From assembly GCA_030524475.1 (NCBI GenBank), contig JAUNGO010000007.1, positions 1-55,199 on the forward strand: 55,199 nucleotides of DNA, read 5' to 3'. The translations under genes were made by a program, and so were the position numbers. Positions within the stretch are counted from its first letter, which is position 1. Each line of letters begins with the position of its first letter. The DNA comes from Eggerthellaceae bacterium (GTDB taxonomy: Bacteria; Actinomycetota; Coriobacteriia; Coriobacteriales; Eggerthellaceae). Positions 33,038 through 41,464 of this stretch are shown in pieces. The notes under the pieces are model-generated. The model saw only the letters and a list, made by a program, of their open reading frames with translations, did no database searches and was not told the origin of the DNA.

Positions 33038-34399
33038 TTACGCGCCCTCGTGCGAAGCTGCTTCACGTTCTTGGATCTCAGCGTTCATACGCACCACGTC
33101 GTCGTCTTTGATGCGGAACAGAAGCAGAAGCGGGATAAGCGACACGATGAGTAGCGCGATCGGCAGTAAGAAGTACATCTGTGCAATGCCTGCCTGCGCT
33201 GCGGCGTCGAACACAGTGGCGGTGGCGTCGTAGGACACAAGCGCCAGAAACGCCGGCAGTATCATGGCGCGCAGGGTCACGCCCAGCTTTACTGCCACGG
33301 TCATGATGGACATGGTGACGCCCACCGTGTTCTCCCCCGTTTTCCAGTGGCTCCATGTGGCGCACATGGAGTACAGGTTGGCCGACAGACCGTAGGCGAA
33401 TCCGAAGAATACTTGCGAGCAGAATAACAGCACGTTGAGCAGGATGTATCCAGGATTCAGGAAATAAGCAAGAGCCCATAGCACAAGCCAGCCGCCTACG
33501 CCGATAACGGTGGCGTTCTTCGTGCCCACTACTTTCGCCACGCGAGCCGACACGAACGAACCCACAAAGCATCCAAGGTAGAACATCATGAGTACAGTGC
33601 CCGATGCGGTGGCGTCGCCCAGGACTACCTTTGCGTAATATGCGGTGCCGGCAGCTACCGTGTAGTAGGCGATCAATCGCAGGATGTCGTGCAACACCAC
33701 ACCAATGAGATTGGGGTTCGTGACGATGTTTTTGCCCATAGCGACAAACGAGATCTTCTTGCCCTCGGACTTGCTCTCGGTGTCGTAGCCGGAACTCGCC
33801 CAATAGCACACGGCCATGGCGGCAATGTAGATCAGGGAGACGATTGCGGCACAGATGGTGTAGGCGCCAACTCCGCTCACGAGGGCAGCCATAGCGGCGG
33901 TGATCCACGGTACCAGCTGCGATGCGGCAACGCGGCCAAGCGAGGCGCCAGCACCGAGGCGACCGGAAAGAAACGCGCGCTCGGAGGGATCGTCGGTAAG
34001 CACGTTGGTCATTGACCGAATGCTTGCATAAGTGACGTTCCAGAAGAAGTGGCTAATGATGTATCCGACGCCGATGATGACGCCGGCAACTACGTCGCCT
34101 CCGATCTTGGTGAAAGACAATACGAAGAACACCATAGCGGCCGTCGGCGCCACGATGAGCCACGGGCGGTATTTCCCGCGCTTGAAGTGAAACTTGTCGA
34201 TGAACACGCCCGCCACGAGCGCCGATATGGTGTCGACGGCGGAGGCTCCTGCCGCGATGATTCCCGAGATGGCAAGCGGCAGCTGTGCCACGTCGGTGAG
34301 GAAGAACAGGAAGAACGCCGTTTCAAGCGTTGCTGTGATGGAGAAGCCTATTTCAGATAAGCCCCACACCGTCCTGATCTTCGAGTTGATACCCTTCAT
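33038..34399 (-). CDS. MFS/GPH-type sugar:cation symporter
   Basis: A 453-residue membrane protein with about twelve helices, in the glycoside-pentoside-hexuronide (GPH/MelB-like) group. Family marks: WGLSEIGFSITATLETAFFL in helix 1, AGVFIDKFHFKRGKYRPWL in loop 2-3, and SMTNVLTDDPSERAFLS in loop 4-5. Members import sugars with Na+ or H+. ATG 34399 follows AAAGGGG; the extension to 34489 is leader sequence. It is divergent from the PucR-type regulator and near a FucI-like isomerase gene, so a sugar or sugar-acid pathway is plausible. GC content and codon use are slightly lower than in neighbours. Confidence 0.83.
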   Translation of the reverse strand: MKGINSKIRTVWGLSEIGFSITATLETAFFLFFLTDVAQLPLAISGIIAAGASAVDTISALVAGVFIDKFHFKRGKYRPWLIVAPTAAMVFFVLSFTKIGGDVVAGVIIGVGYIISHFFWNVTYASIRSMTNVLTDDPSERAFLSGRLGAGASLGRVAASQLVPWITAAMAALVSGVGAYTICAAIVSLIYIAAMAVCYWASSGYDTESKSEGKKISFVAMGKNIVTNPNLIGVVLHDILRLIAYYTVAAGTAYYAKVVLGDATASGTVLMMFYLGCFVGSFVSARVAKVVGTKNATVIGVGGWLVLWALAYFLNPGYILLNVLLFCSQVFFGFAYGLSANLYSMCATWSHWKTGENTVGVTMSIMTVAVKLGVTLRAMILPAFLALVSYDATATVFDAAAQAGIAQMYFLLPIALLIVSLIPLLLLFRIKDDDVVRMNAEIQEREAASHEGA

Positions 34400-34541
34400 G
34401 ATTGTCCCCTTTGCTTTTGACGACGGGCTCGCTTTGCGCGAGTCCCCTTCCTGATTCGCAAGTGTACGAAGCGAGCGCGGACGTAGCATTGGGCAAACGG
34501 CTTCACGTTTCTATGGCGGTCATTGTGCGAAGCGCATCAAG

Positions 34542-34556
34542 TGTGCATAATGCACA
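34542..34556. promoter_or_regulatory. Palindromic operator TGTGCAT-A-ATGCACA
   Basis: A perfect 7-bp dyad with a one-base centre lies between the divergent GPH transporter and PucR-type genes, 60 bases before the regulator's start. It matches the second palindrome at 36224-36238 in 14 of 15 positions. A further dyad, GAAAT-ATGC-ATTTC (34559-34572), follows directly. Confidence 0.75.
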
Positions 34557-34616
34557 ATGAAATATGCATTTCAGGGGGCGCGCGGCCTAAAGAACAAACG
34601 TGCCAGGGAGGGTAAA

Positions 34617-36242
34617 ATGCAGGAAATACAGGGCAGAGGGGGCCGTATGGGCGTTTCGCTCAACATCATAGAGCACGAGCTTTCGGACCTCGGGCGTGTT
34701 GTGCGCAGCGAAGGCGCCCAGGGGACATATGCCGCTGTCCGGCTTTACCTTGCCTCCGACTCCGCATTGAGCGAAGATTTTTTATATCTGTGCGACGACG
34801 CGGATGATCCTGGTCGTCATAGCGATTTTGCGTTTCTTTACGTGGGCGGGGTCGACGGCGAGCCGGCGCGCGCGGCCGTTTTGTCGATTTTGAGTGACTG
34901 TTCGATGCTCGAGATCCTCAATATGCTCTCTGATGTGATGTTTCGCTACGCGCAATGGGAGCGCGCTCTTGACGAGTCGTGCTTTGCGAGCGAAGGGATC
35001 CAGGCGTTGCTCGATGTGAGCACGCCGTTTCTCAGGAATAATGTGGTGGTTGTTGACCCGGCGTTGAAGCTGTTAGCGTATTCTAAAGACGTACCGTGCG
35101 ATGATCCCATCACGATGGAGCTCATTAAGCACGGATACCATACCGAGGAAAACATCAAGAAGTTTCGCCTGAACAAGCGATTTGAGCCGTGGGCGACGCA
35201 GGAGGGGTTCATCGTCAATGACACGCGCCGTATCTGCAAGTACGTGACGGTGGTCTATTCGTTCAAAACGCGCAACTCGTTTTCGGTGATTATCATTATG
35301 ATGTGCAACGTGGTGAATCCGGCCGAGTGGCTGTATGACGCGTTTGGACTGTTTATCAGGCGGGTTGAGCGCTACGTCGCGAAGGAATACCCCGACGAGA
35401 AGCCTTCAGGCAACATGACTGACGCCTTTCTTCGCGACTTGGTGGAAGGACGTTTGTCCGACGAGGCGTCGGTGCGAGAGCGCTGCATTCACGTGGGCAT
35501 TCCTTTCGAGTCACGCTTCTGCATGTTTTATTTGGAGCCTGACAGCGACGACCAGGCGCTCATGCCGCGTGTGCTTGCCGACGTCTCGCGCGTCGTGGCG
35601 CCGGCCAAAACGTTTTTAAGCGGCAGGGGGCTTGCCATCCTGTGCTTCAACTGTCGCAGCGATGCTTGCGCTTTGCACTGCATGGCGGGCACGTGTCCTG
35701 TGTCGGGCGCGTCGATATCGTCGCGTTTGAGTGAGCTTTTGATTCGTTACGGCATGGCGTGCGGGCGCAGCTCAAAGTTCACGGTGCTGCTCGATGCACG
35801 CGTGGCGTTTCTCCAGGCGGTTCAAGCATGCGCGATGGGACGTCGCGCAGCGAAATCCGATGCGTCTCTCGTCGATCGTCAAAATTGGAAGGGTATTTTC
35901 TCGTTTGACGGCTTGGCCCTCGATTATTTGGTGGAAAGCGAGGTCGCGAGGGGTGAGGAACTCTTCGGGGCGACGTACGCATGTCGCGTGCTCGCCGACA
36001 TAGCGGCGGGTGACGAGCGCGCCAAGACTGACAACTACTTGTTCCTGCGTGCTTATTTGACGTGCGAGCGCCGTGCTTCGGTGGTGGCCGAGCGGTTGCA
36101 TATGCATCGCAACAACGTGAAATATCGCATCACGCGTATCGAAGACGTTTACGGCATCGACACCGAAGACCCTGACACGAGATTTGATCTCATGCTTGCT
36201 TATCGTATTCGTGATGCTCTTACTGTGCAAAATGCACAATAG
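34617..36242 (+). CDS. PucR-family transcriptional regulator
   Basis: A 541-residue regulator with a long sensory region (about 1-460) and a C-terminal PucR-type helix-turn-helix (about 480-535). The C-terminal region shows FLRAYLTCERRASVVAERL, then HMHRNNVKYRITRIED and RFDLMLAYRI. PucR proteins usually control purine, sugar-acid or amino-acid catabolism. ATG 34617 has GGGAGGG upstream and is preferred to 34557, which lies in the operator region. Palindromes of the same sequence flank the gene on both sides, one overlapping its last codons, so it likely represses or activates both the GPH transporter and the FucI-like gene. Confidence 0.83.
   Translation: MQEIQGRGGRMGVSLNIIEHELSDLGRVVRSEGAQGTYAAVRLYLASDSALSEDFLYLCDDADDPGRHSDFAFLYVGGVDGEPARAAVLSILSDCSMLEILNMLSDVMFRYAQWERALDESCFASEGIQALLDVSTPFLRNNVVVVDPALKLLAYSKDVPCDDPITMELIKHGYHTEENIKKFRLNKRFEPWATQEGFIVNDTRRICKYVTVVYSFKTRNSFSVIIIMMCNVVNPAEWLYDAFGLFIRRVERYVAKEYPDEKPSGNMTDAFLRDLVEGRLSDEASVRERCIHVGIPFESRFCMFYLEPDSDDQALMPRVLADVSRVVAPAKTFLSGRGLAILCFNCRSDACALHCMAGTCPVSGASISSRLSELLIRYGMACGRSSKFTVLLDARVAFLQAVQACAMGRRAAKSDASLVDRQNWKGIFSFDGLALDYLVESEVARGEELFGATYACRVLADIAAGDERAKTDNYLFLRAYLTCERRASVVAERLHMHRNNVKYRITRIEDVYGIDTEDPDTRFDLMLAYRIRDALTVQNAQ
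36224..36238. promoter_or_regulatory. Palindromic operator TGTGCA-AAA-TGCACA
   Basis: A perfect 6-bp dyad overlaps the last codons of the PucR-type gene and lies about 140 bases before the FucI-like gene. It differs from the palindrome at 34542 by one base. Its position suggests control of the downstream gene's promoter in 36243-36374. Confidence 0.72.
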
Positions 36243-36374
36243 ATTTCGTCGATTTAAGTGGGCTTTGCCCCATGACGTGTCCCTTTCGCGCCGCCTAAAC
36301 TGACGGCATCGCGGCAAAGACACTCGGCAAGAAGGCCGGGCGGGAGGAGTCGCACAAGACGAAAGGAATGCATT

Positions 36375-37922
36375 ATGGCAATCAAGAAGCTCGACGACGT
36401 TCGCCTCAACGTCAAGCCGATGTTCCTCACGCTGTACCACGAGTACGTGTTCGAGGGCCCGTGCCGTTTCGGCGAAGGTATGCAGCTTGAAAAGGAATTC
36501 GACCTGCATATGGCGGCCGAGAAGTTCAAGAGCTGGTACAAGCAGCTGCAAGACGCCATGCCGACCGACGTGGTGAACCTGATGGAGCCGGTCAAGGTTG
36601 AACGCGACGAGAACTTTCTCACCACCGACGAGATGATCGAGACGCTCGCCGAGGACTGCGAGGACGTGGACTTGTATTACATCGGCTACGCGTCGCGTCC
36701 CTACGACCTGGCGCTCGAGTTCGCGCAGCGCACCGGCAAGCCCTGCGCCATCACGCAGGCGTGCTGCGCCTCGGCCATCACGTCGGCGGAATTCCTCTCA
36801 CGCGGTCTTGAATTCTACTCGTTCGAGGACTGGGCTGACGCCACCGAGTACATGAGCGTGCTACGTGCCCGCAAGGTGCTCGCCGAGACGAAGATTCTCG
36901 CCGCCACGCGCATGACCAGCGCCGTTTCTGTGAGCGCCCCCGACTCGATCATCGACCCGGAGAAGCTCACCGAGAAGTTCGGCACGCGCCTTCGCTACGT
37001 GAGCGCGCACGAGCTGCTCGATCAGATCTCCTACGACGACCCGATGTCGAACCACTGCACGCCGGGCCGTGCGGGTCTGAACCTGACCTCCGACGACGAG
37101 AAGGTCATCGACAAGATGACCGACGAGCTGATCGAGGGCGCCGAGGAGTGCCAGATGACGCGCGAGATGGTGAAGAAGTCGGTCGAGGCTCACTACGGCA
37201 TCAACAAGTTCTTGGACGCGTTCGAGTGCAACGCTTTCACGGCGCCGTGTCCCGACCTGTGCGCGACGCGCCGCTTGAACGAGAAGAAGTTCACCATGTG
37301 CCTGAACCATTCGCTCAACAACGAGAACGGCATCCCGTCCGCTTGCGAGTACGACTTAGGCGCGGTGATCTCGAAGGTCATGCTGCAGGCCATCGGCCGC
37401 CGCCCGTCTTACATGGGCAACTGCTTCACAAGCCCCATCCGCAACGGCGTGCGCGCCCCCTTGCCCAAGGCTCTGTTCTTCACGCCCGAGCACGTGGACC
37501 AAAAGACGGAGGAGCTGGCCGACAAGGAAAACGTGGTGCTCACGTTCCACTCGGTGCCGAATCGCCGTTGGGAGTCCTTCGACGAGCCGTACCGCCCGTA
37601 CGCCATCCGCGAGTTTGCGCGATCGGGTTTCGGCGCCACGCTTCGCTACGAGTTCGCCGCCGACGCGGGCCAGACCATCACTATGTGCCGCATCGACCCC
37701 ACGTGCGAGAAGCTGTTCGTGGCGAAGGGCACCATTTTGAACTCCATGGGTTATGACCAAACGAACTGCTCGATGGGCGTGTTCTTCCAGGTGAAGGACT
37801 CGAAAGACTTCTTCAAGAAGCAAGCTGCCATCGGCAACCACATGCCGCTGATCTACGGCAACTTCGAGGAGCAGGTTATCGAGCTCGGCGAGCTTTTGGG
37901 CTTGGAGATCGTGCGCGCGTAG
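36375..37922 (+). CDS. L-fucose/L-arabinose isomerase-like protein
   Basis: A 515-residue protein whose length and pattern suit the FucI/AraA isomerase superfamily. There is an N-terminal Rossmann-like half (YYIGYASRP, then PCAITQACCASAITSAEFL). The C-terminal half has PSACEYDLGAVISKVMLQAI (about 320-339), comparable with the ACEGD metal-site motif of FucI, then MGNCFTSP and late FHSVPNRRW and GNHMPLIYG. The canonical metal ligands are not all aligned by eye, so catalysis is uncertain. The product is very regular in codon use and has a good AAAGGAATGC site before ATG 36375, suggesting high expression. Context (GPH transporter, PucR regulator) supports carbohydrate metabolism. Confidence 0.6.
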   Translation: MAIKKLDDVRLNVKPMFLTLYHEYVFEGPCRFGEGMQLEKEFDLHMAAEKFKSWYKQLQDAMPTDVVNLMEPVKVERDENFLTTDEMIETLAEDCEDVDLYYIGYASRPYDLALEFAQRTGKPCAITQACCASAITSAEFLSRGLEFYSFEDWADATEYMSVLRARKVLAETKILAATRMTSAVSVSAPDSIIDPEKLTEKFGTRLRYVSAHELLDQISYDDPMSNHCTPGRAGLNLTSDDEKVIDKMTDELIEGAEECQMTREMVKKSVEAHYGINKFLDAFECNAFTAPCPDLCATRRLNEKKFTMCLNHSLNNENGIPSACEYDLGAVISKVMLQAIGRRPSYMGNCFTSPIRNGVRAPLPKALFFTPEHVDQKTEELADKENVVLTFHSVPNRRWESFDEPYRPYAIREFARSGFGATLRYEFAADAGQTITMCRIDPTCEKLFVAKGTILNSMGYDQTNCSMGVFFQVKDSKDFFKKQAAIGNHMPLIYGNFEEQVIELGELLGLEIVRA

Positions 37923-38026
37923 CATGTTGCAGGTTGCGGGTGCCGTGCAGACGGACGGCACCCGCGTGAGGAAGTTGGCGCTCGGGCGATTTTCCCTAGG
38001 ATTGTCAGAGCGCCGCAGTTTATCGT

Positions 38027-38119
38027 TGCGGAGGCTTTCGCAAAGGGCGCGGGGCTCTCGTCCGGCAAGGCGCGACATCCCCGTAGGCGCCGCCCGCGCC
38101 TTTTGCGAAGACCTCCGCA
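38027..38119 (+). other. Long imperfect hairpin in the leader of sufE
   Basis: The arm 38027-38053 (TGCGGAGG, CTTTCGCAAA, GGGCGCGGG) pairs with 38093-38119 (CCCGCGCC, TTTTGCGAAG, A, CCTCCGCA), about 24 pairs with small bulges. The 39-base apical region has inner GGGG/CCCC pairing. It lies between the FucI-like gene and sufE, 55 bases before the sufE start. It could be the terminator of the former or a regulatory leader of the latter. No known riboswitch consensus was recognised. Confidence 0.55.
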
Positions 38120-38173
38120 CGGCGCGGAACCTCATGTTGGGGAAGCGATGGCGCGAAGCGGGAGGATGGTCGC

Positions 38174-38617
38174 ATGGAGACTCCGCAGGAAACACAGACC
38201 AAGCTGATCGATCGGTTCGTGCAAGCGGGCGGGGCGTTCGAGCAGTTCGACTGCTTGCTTTCGCTTGCGGCAGAGCTTGACGAGCTGAGCGTCGAGGACA
38301 AGCGACCCGATGTGCTAGTTTCGGGTTGTCAGTCGCAGGTGTGGCTGTATTTGGACTGGGAAGGCGACGTGCCAGGGCACGGTTTTTGCTTGCGGGCCGA
38401 CAGCGACACGCTCATGGTACGTGGTGTTCTGCGCATCTTCGAGCTGATGTTTGGCGGGCAAGATGCGGCGGACGTCGTCGGTTGCCCCATCGAATTTGTG
38501 AGCAAAACGGAGCTTGCCTACATCTTCGACGCGAAGCGCCAGGCGGGCGTGGCGTCGATCGCGGGCGAGATTCGCGCGTTCGCGCAGGCGGCGCTTGACG
38601 GCGATGCGCATGCGTAA
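38174..38617 (+). CDS. sufE: SufE-family sulfur acceptor protein
   Basis: A 147-residue SufE protein that accepts persulfide sulfur from the SufS desulfurase for Fe-S assembly. The active-site motif VSGCQSQVWL places the acceptor cysteine at residue 52. The later LRADSDTLMVRGVLRIFELMFGG region (about 76-98, family hallmark) and VASIAGEIRAFA complete the fold. ATG 38174 follows GCGGGAGGATGG. It heads a three-gene run sufE-unknown-sufS on one strand with short gaps. sufBCD are not in the window. Confidence 0.9.
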   Translation: METPQETQTKLIDRFVQAGGAFEQFDCLLSLAAELDELSVEDKRPDVLVSGCQSQVWLYLDWEGDVPGHGFCLRADSDTLMVRGVLRIFELMFGGQDAADVVGCPIEFVSKTELAYIFDAKRQAGVASIAGEIRAFAQAALDGDAHA

Positions 38618-38661
38618 GGGACGTTTGCGTAGAGGACGAGGCAGGAGGACGGGGCTTCATC

Positions 38662-39102
38662 ATGAAGCATGCGGAAAATACCGAGCCGAAAGCGTTGAAG
38701 GAACGTCTCGACGACGCGGCGGCCGACGCCGAGGTGGCGCTCGCGCTGATGAGTGACGGCAGCTTGTCGCAAGAGGAGTTCCGTGTGCAGGTGCGGCGCT
38801 TCACGCTCGACAAGTTTTTCCTGACCGAGGAAGAAGCCGCCACGGGCGGAGGCGACGTGATTTTGCAACTTGCCAACGCCAGCGTGGAGAAGCTGCTGCG
38901 CCAAAACGACAAGAGCGTGAAGCTGGCCGAGGGCTCGACCACGTGCACCAATCAAAGCTCGACCGACATCAAAAAGGTCCTATTGTCCATGACGCTGCAA
39001 CGGGCGCTCGGCGTGAAGTTTTCGCCCGAGCAGTCGGCCGACTGCGAGACGATCACCCAGCTCGCTGATGCGTTGTATACTGCAAAGAAAGCTAATTCGT
39101 AG
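38662..39102 (+). CDS. Hypothetical protein between sufE and sufS
   Basis: A 146-residue, all-helical, charged, soluble protein without signal peptide or membrane segment. No family was recognised. The C-terminal part (KKVLLSMTLQRALGVKFSPE, then TITQLADAL) resembles helices of acyl-carrier-like domains, but the phosphopantetheine DSL serine motif is absent. One cysteine occurs in TCTNQSS and one near the end (DCETIT). A strong GGAGG lies 14 bases upstream of ATG 38662. Its place between the two sulfur-mobilisation genes suggests an accessory role in sulfur transfer; that is inference. Confidence 0.7.
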   Translation: MKHAENTEPKALKERLDDAAADAEVALALMSDGSLSQEEFRVQVRRFTLDKFFLTEEEAATGGGDVILQLANASVEKLLRQNDKSVKLAEGSTTCTNQSSTDIKKVLLSMTLQRALGVKFSPEQSADCETITQLADALYTAKKANS

Positions 39103-39125
39103 CGGTTGACGAACAGGGGGCTTGT

Positions 39126-40409
39126 ATGCTCGACGTTGCGCGCGTTCGCGAAGACTTTCCCATTCTGGGCACCCAGGTTCACGGGTGCCCTTTGGTGTAT
39201 TTGGACAACTCGGCTACCACGCAGGTGCCCGAATGCGTGCTTGATCGCGTGGCGGGGCACTACCGTACGAGCAACGCCAACGTGCATCGTGGCATGCACT
39301 ACCTGGCGCACGCGTCGACCTCGGCGCTCGAGGGCGCGCGGCGCACGGTGGCTGCGTTTGCGGGTGCGCCGAGCGAGGACGGCGTGGTGTTCACGCGCGG
39401 TACCACCGACGCGCTCAACATGGTGGCGCGCGGGCTTGCTTACCTGATCCAGCCAGGGGACCGCGTGGTGGTAAGCGTGATGGAGCACCACTCGAACTAC
39501 GTGCCGTGGCAGCAGCTTTGCGCCGAGCGCGGGGCGCGCTTCGAGGTTGTGGGACTTGACGAGCGAGGCGACGTCGACTTGGATGAACTGGCGCGCGTGC
39601 TCGACGGCGGCACGACGGCTGCGGGCGGCCCGGCTGCGACGGCGGATGCGGCTGGCAACGCGCGCGGACCGGTGCGCGTGGTGGCGCTCGCCGGCTGCTC
39701 GAACGTGCTGGGGTCGGTGTTGCCTGCGCGTCGCGTCGCCGACATGGCGCACGCGGCGGGGGCTCTTTTCGTGCTCGACGGCGCGCAGATCATGCGCCAC
39801 GGCGTGGTCGACATGCAGGCGCTCGGCTGCGACTACCTGGCATTTTCGGGACACAAGATGATGGCGGGCACTGGCATCGGCGCGCTGGTGGGAACGATGG
39901 GGTCCCTGGAGCTTTTGCGCCCGCGCGACTTCGGCGGCGAGATGGTGGGCGAGGTCACGCGCGAGCGCACCACGTGGGACGCGCTTCCGCTGCGCCTTGA
40001 GGCGGGCACGCCGAATTACGTGGGCGCGGTGGCGTTGGCGGCGGCGTGCGACTATCTGAACGCGCTGGGGCGCAACGACGTTGCCGCGTGGGAGGACGAG
40101 TTGGCGACGCACGCGCTTGAACGCTTGCGAGCAATTGATGGCCTGCATGTTTTGGGGAACCCGCGCAAGCGGTGCGGGTTGGTGTCGTTTACGGTTGACG
40201 GCGTGCATCCGCTTGACCTGTGCACGTTGGTCGACGCGCGCGGCGTGGCGTTGCGCTCGGGGCACAACTGCGCGCAGCCGTTGCTTGATTTGTTCGGTCT
40301 GACGAGCGTGGCACGCCTGAGCCCTGCCTTCTACAACACGCGTGAGGAAATCGACTACGCCGCCGAGCAAATCGAGTGCGCGGTGACCATGTTGCGCGCT
40401 GCGCGATAG
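39126..40409 (+). CDS. sufS: Cysteine desulfurase, SufS-type (group II)
   Basis: A 427-residue PLP enzyme that releases sulfur from cysteine as enzyme persulfide. Visible: LDNSATTQVP (26-35), HHSN (121-124), the PLP lysine in FSGHKMMAGTGIGAL (Lys244), and the mobile-loop active cysteine in RSGHNCAQP (about Cys381). An Ala/Gly-rich insertion (about 161-182) interrupts the region after DELARVLD and is unusual. The SufE partner is encoded two genes upstream, matching the known two-component reaction. ATG 39126 has AGGGGG upstream. A 15-bp hairpin terminates downstream. Confidence 0.92.
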   Translation: MLDVARVREDFPILGTQVHGCPLVYLDNSATTQVPECVLDRVAGHYRTSNANVHRGMHYLAHASTSALEGARRTVAAFAGAPSEDGVVFTRGTTDALNMVARGLAYLIQPGDRVVVSVMEHHSNYVPWQQLCAERGARFEVVGLDERGDVDLDELARVLDGGTTAAGGPAATADAAGNARGPVRVVALAGCSNVLGSVLPARRVADMAHAAGALFVLDGAQIMRHGVVDMQALGCDYLAFSGHKMMAGTGIGALVGTMGSLELLRPRDFGGEMVGEVTRERTTWDALPLRLEAGTPNYVGAVALAAACDYLNALGRNDVAAWEDELATHALERLRAIDGLHVLGNPRKRCGLVSFTVDGVHPLDLCTLVDARGVALRSGHNCAQPLLDLFGLTSVARLSPAFYNTREEIDYAAEQIECAVTMLRAAR

Positions 40410-40548
40410 AGTGCATGGCGCATAAAGGGCATTTTCGCTGGGATTCTTGCTGCGGGTAACGTATTGAAGCGATCGTCGTCGAAGGTCGTCGGCGGTGCGG
40501 TTTCTCTCTGGCGGTGATGAGCTTTTAGGGCGCATTGCCTCCTCGCGC

Positions 40549-40590
40549 AACGCGAGCGCCCCGCCAACCATGCGACGGGGCGCTCGCGTT
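40549..40590. terminator. 15-bp hairpin between sufS and the aquaporin gene
   Basis: AACGCGAGCGCCCCG (40549-40563) and CGGGGCGCTCGCGTT (40576-40590) are exact complements, with TTT at the right end. It serves two convergent genes, so a bidirectional terminator is likely. Confidence 0.75.
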
Positions 40591-40603
40591 TGAAGCGGGT
40601 ATG

Positions 40604-41455
40604 TTACGCGGTTTTGTCGCTTTCGGAAATCATGGCGTCTGCGGCGAAGTCTTCCGACTCTTTGTTCTCAACGACAATCATGCGGTGTTCGCGCCCGACA
40701 ACATATTTGTAGAACAGCCCGGCAAGCATGCCGCCGACCAAGGGGGCGACGGTGTACACGAGCAGGATCTCGGGGCTGAACGCGCCGCCGAGCCCGACAA
40801 GGGCGCCCACGATGCGCGGCCCGAGGTCACGCGCGGGGTTCAGTCCCGCATCGGTGATCGGTCCAACGGTTCCGATGATGATGGTGACGGTCAGGCCGAT
40901 GAACAGGGGCGCCAAATGCCCCGAGGGACGTCCCGTGTTTTCGCCGGACGTAAGCGAGAATATGACGAAGACCAGGACGAATACGCCTGCACCCTCGGCA
41001 AGCGCCGCAACGCCGGTGCCCACCACGAGGGTTCCGTTGTTGGTATAGTTCACACGCCAACTGCTTGATGCCGACCCTGCGAGGGGGGGGTCGGACGCCG
41101 ACACGCCGGCCGCAAGGTTGACGGCGGCCACGCTGTCGGCGAACAGCACCCACAGAAGGGCGGCAGCGATGATGGCGCCAACAAACTGCCCGATCAAGTA
41201 GATGGGCACTTCACGCCACTTCATGTTCCCCGTGACGGCCATGGCGAACGTGACGGCGGGGTTGAAGTGCGCGGCCGAAAGGTGGCGCGTGGTGAAGATG
41301 GCGATGGCAATGGTGATGCCCCAGATCATGCCCACCTGATAGTTGCCCGTCATCGTGCCGCCGAGCGTTGCCACGCTGACGGCGCCGATGCCGAAAAAGC
41401 ACATCATGAAGGTGCCGATGCATTCGCCGAGGAATGCGCGAAACGTGCTATTCAT
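40604..41455 (-). CDS. MIP-family aquaporin/glycerol channel linked to arsM
   Basis: A 283-residue channel with six membrane segments and the two half-helix motifs: HFNPAVTFAM (NPA, about 63-72) and GLNPARDLGPR (NPAR, about 206-216). The Asp after the second NPA region suggests an aquaglyceroporin. It is encoded 9 bases after arsM on the same strand, so the two form one operon. Aquaglyceroporins such as AqpS pass arsenite and methylated trivalent arsenicals, so export of ArsM product, or arsenite passage, is a reasonable role. The loop between helices 3 and 4 is longer than usual (ASDPPLAGSASSSW). Confidence 0.88.
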   Translation of the reverse strand: MNSTFRAFLGECIGTFMMCFFGIGAVSVATLGGTMTGNYQVGMIWGITIAIAIFTTRHLSAAHFNPAVTFAMAVTGNMKWREVPIYLIGQFVGAIIAAALLWVLFADSVAAVNLAAGVSASDPPLAGSASSSWRVNYTNNGTLVVGTGVAALAEGAGVFVLVFVIFSLTSGENTGRPSGHLAPLFIGLTVTIIIGTVGPITDAGLNPARDLGPRIVGALVGLGGAFSPEILLVYTVAPLVGGMLAGLFYKYVVGREHRMIVVENKESEDFAADAMISESDKTA

Positions 41456-41464
41456 CGCAGCCCC

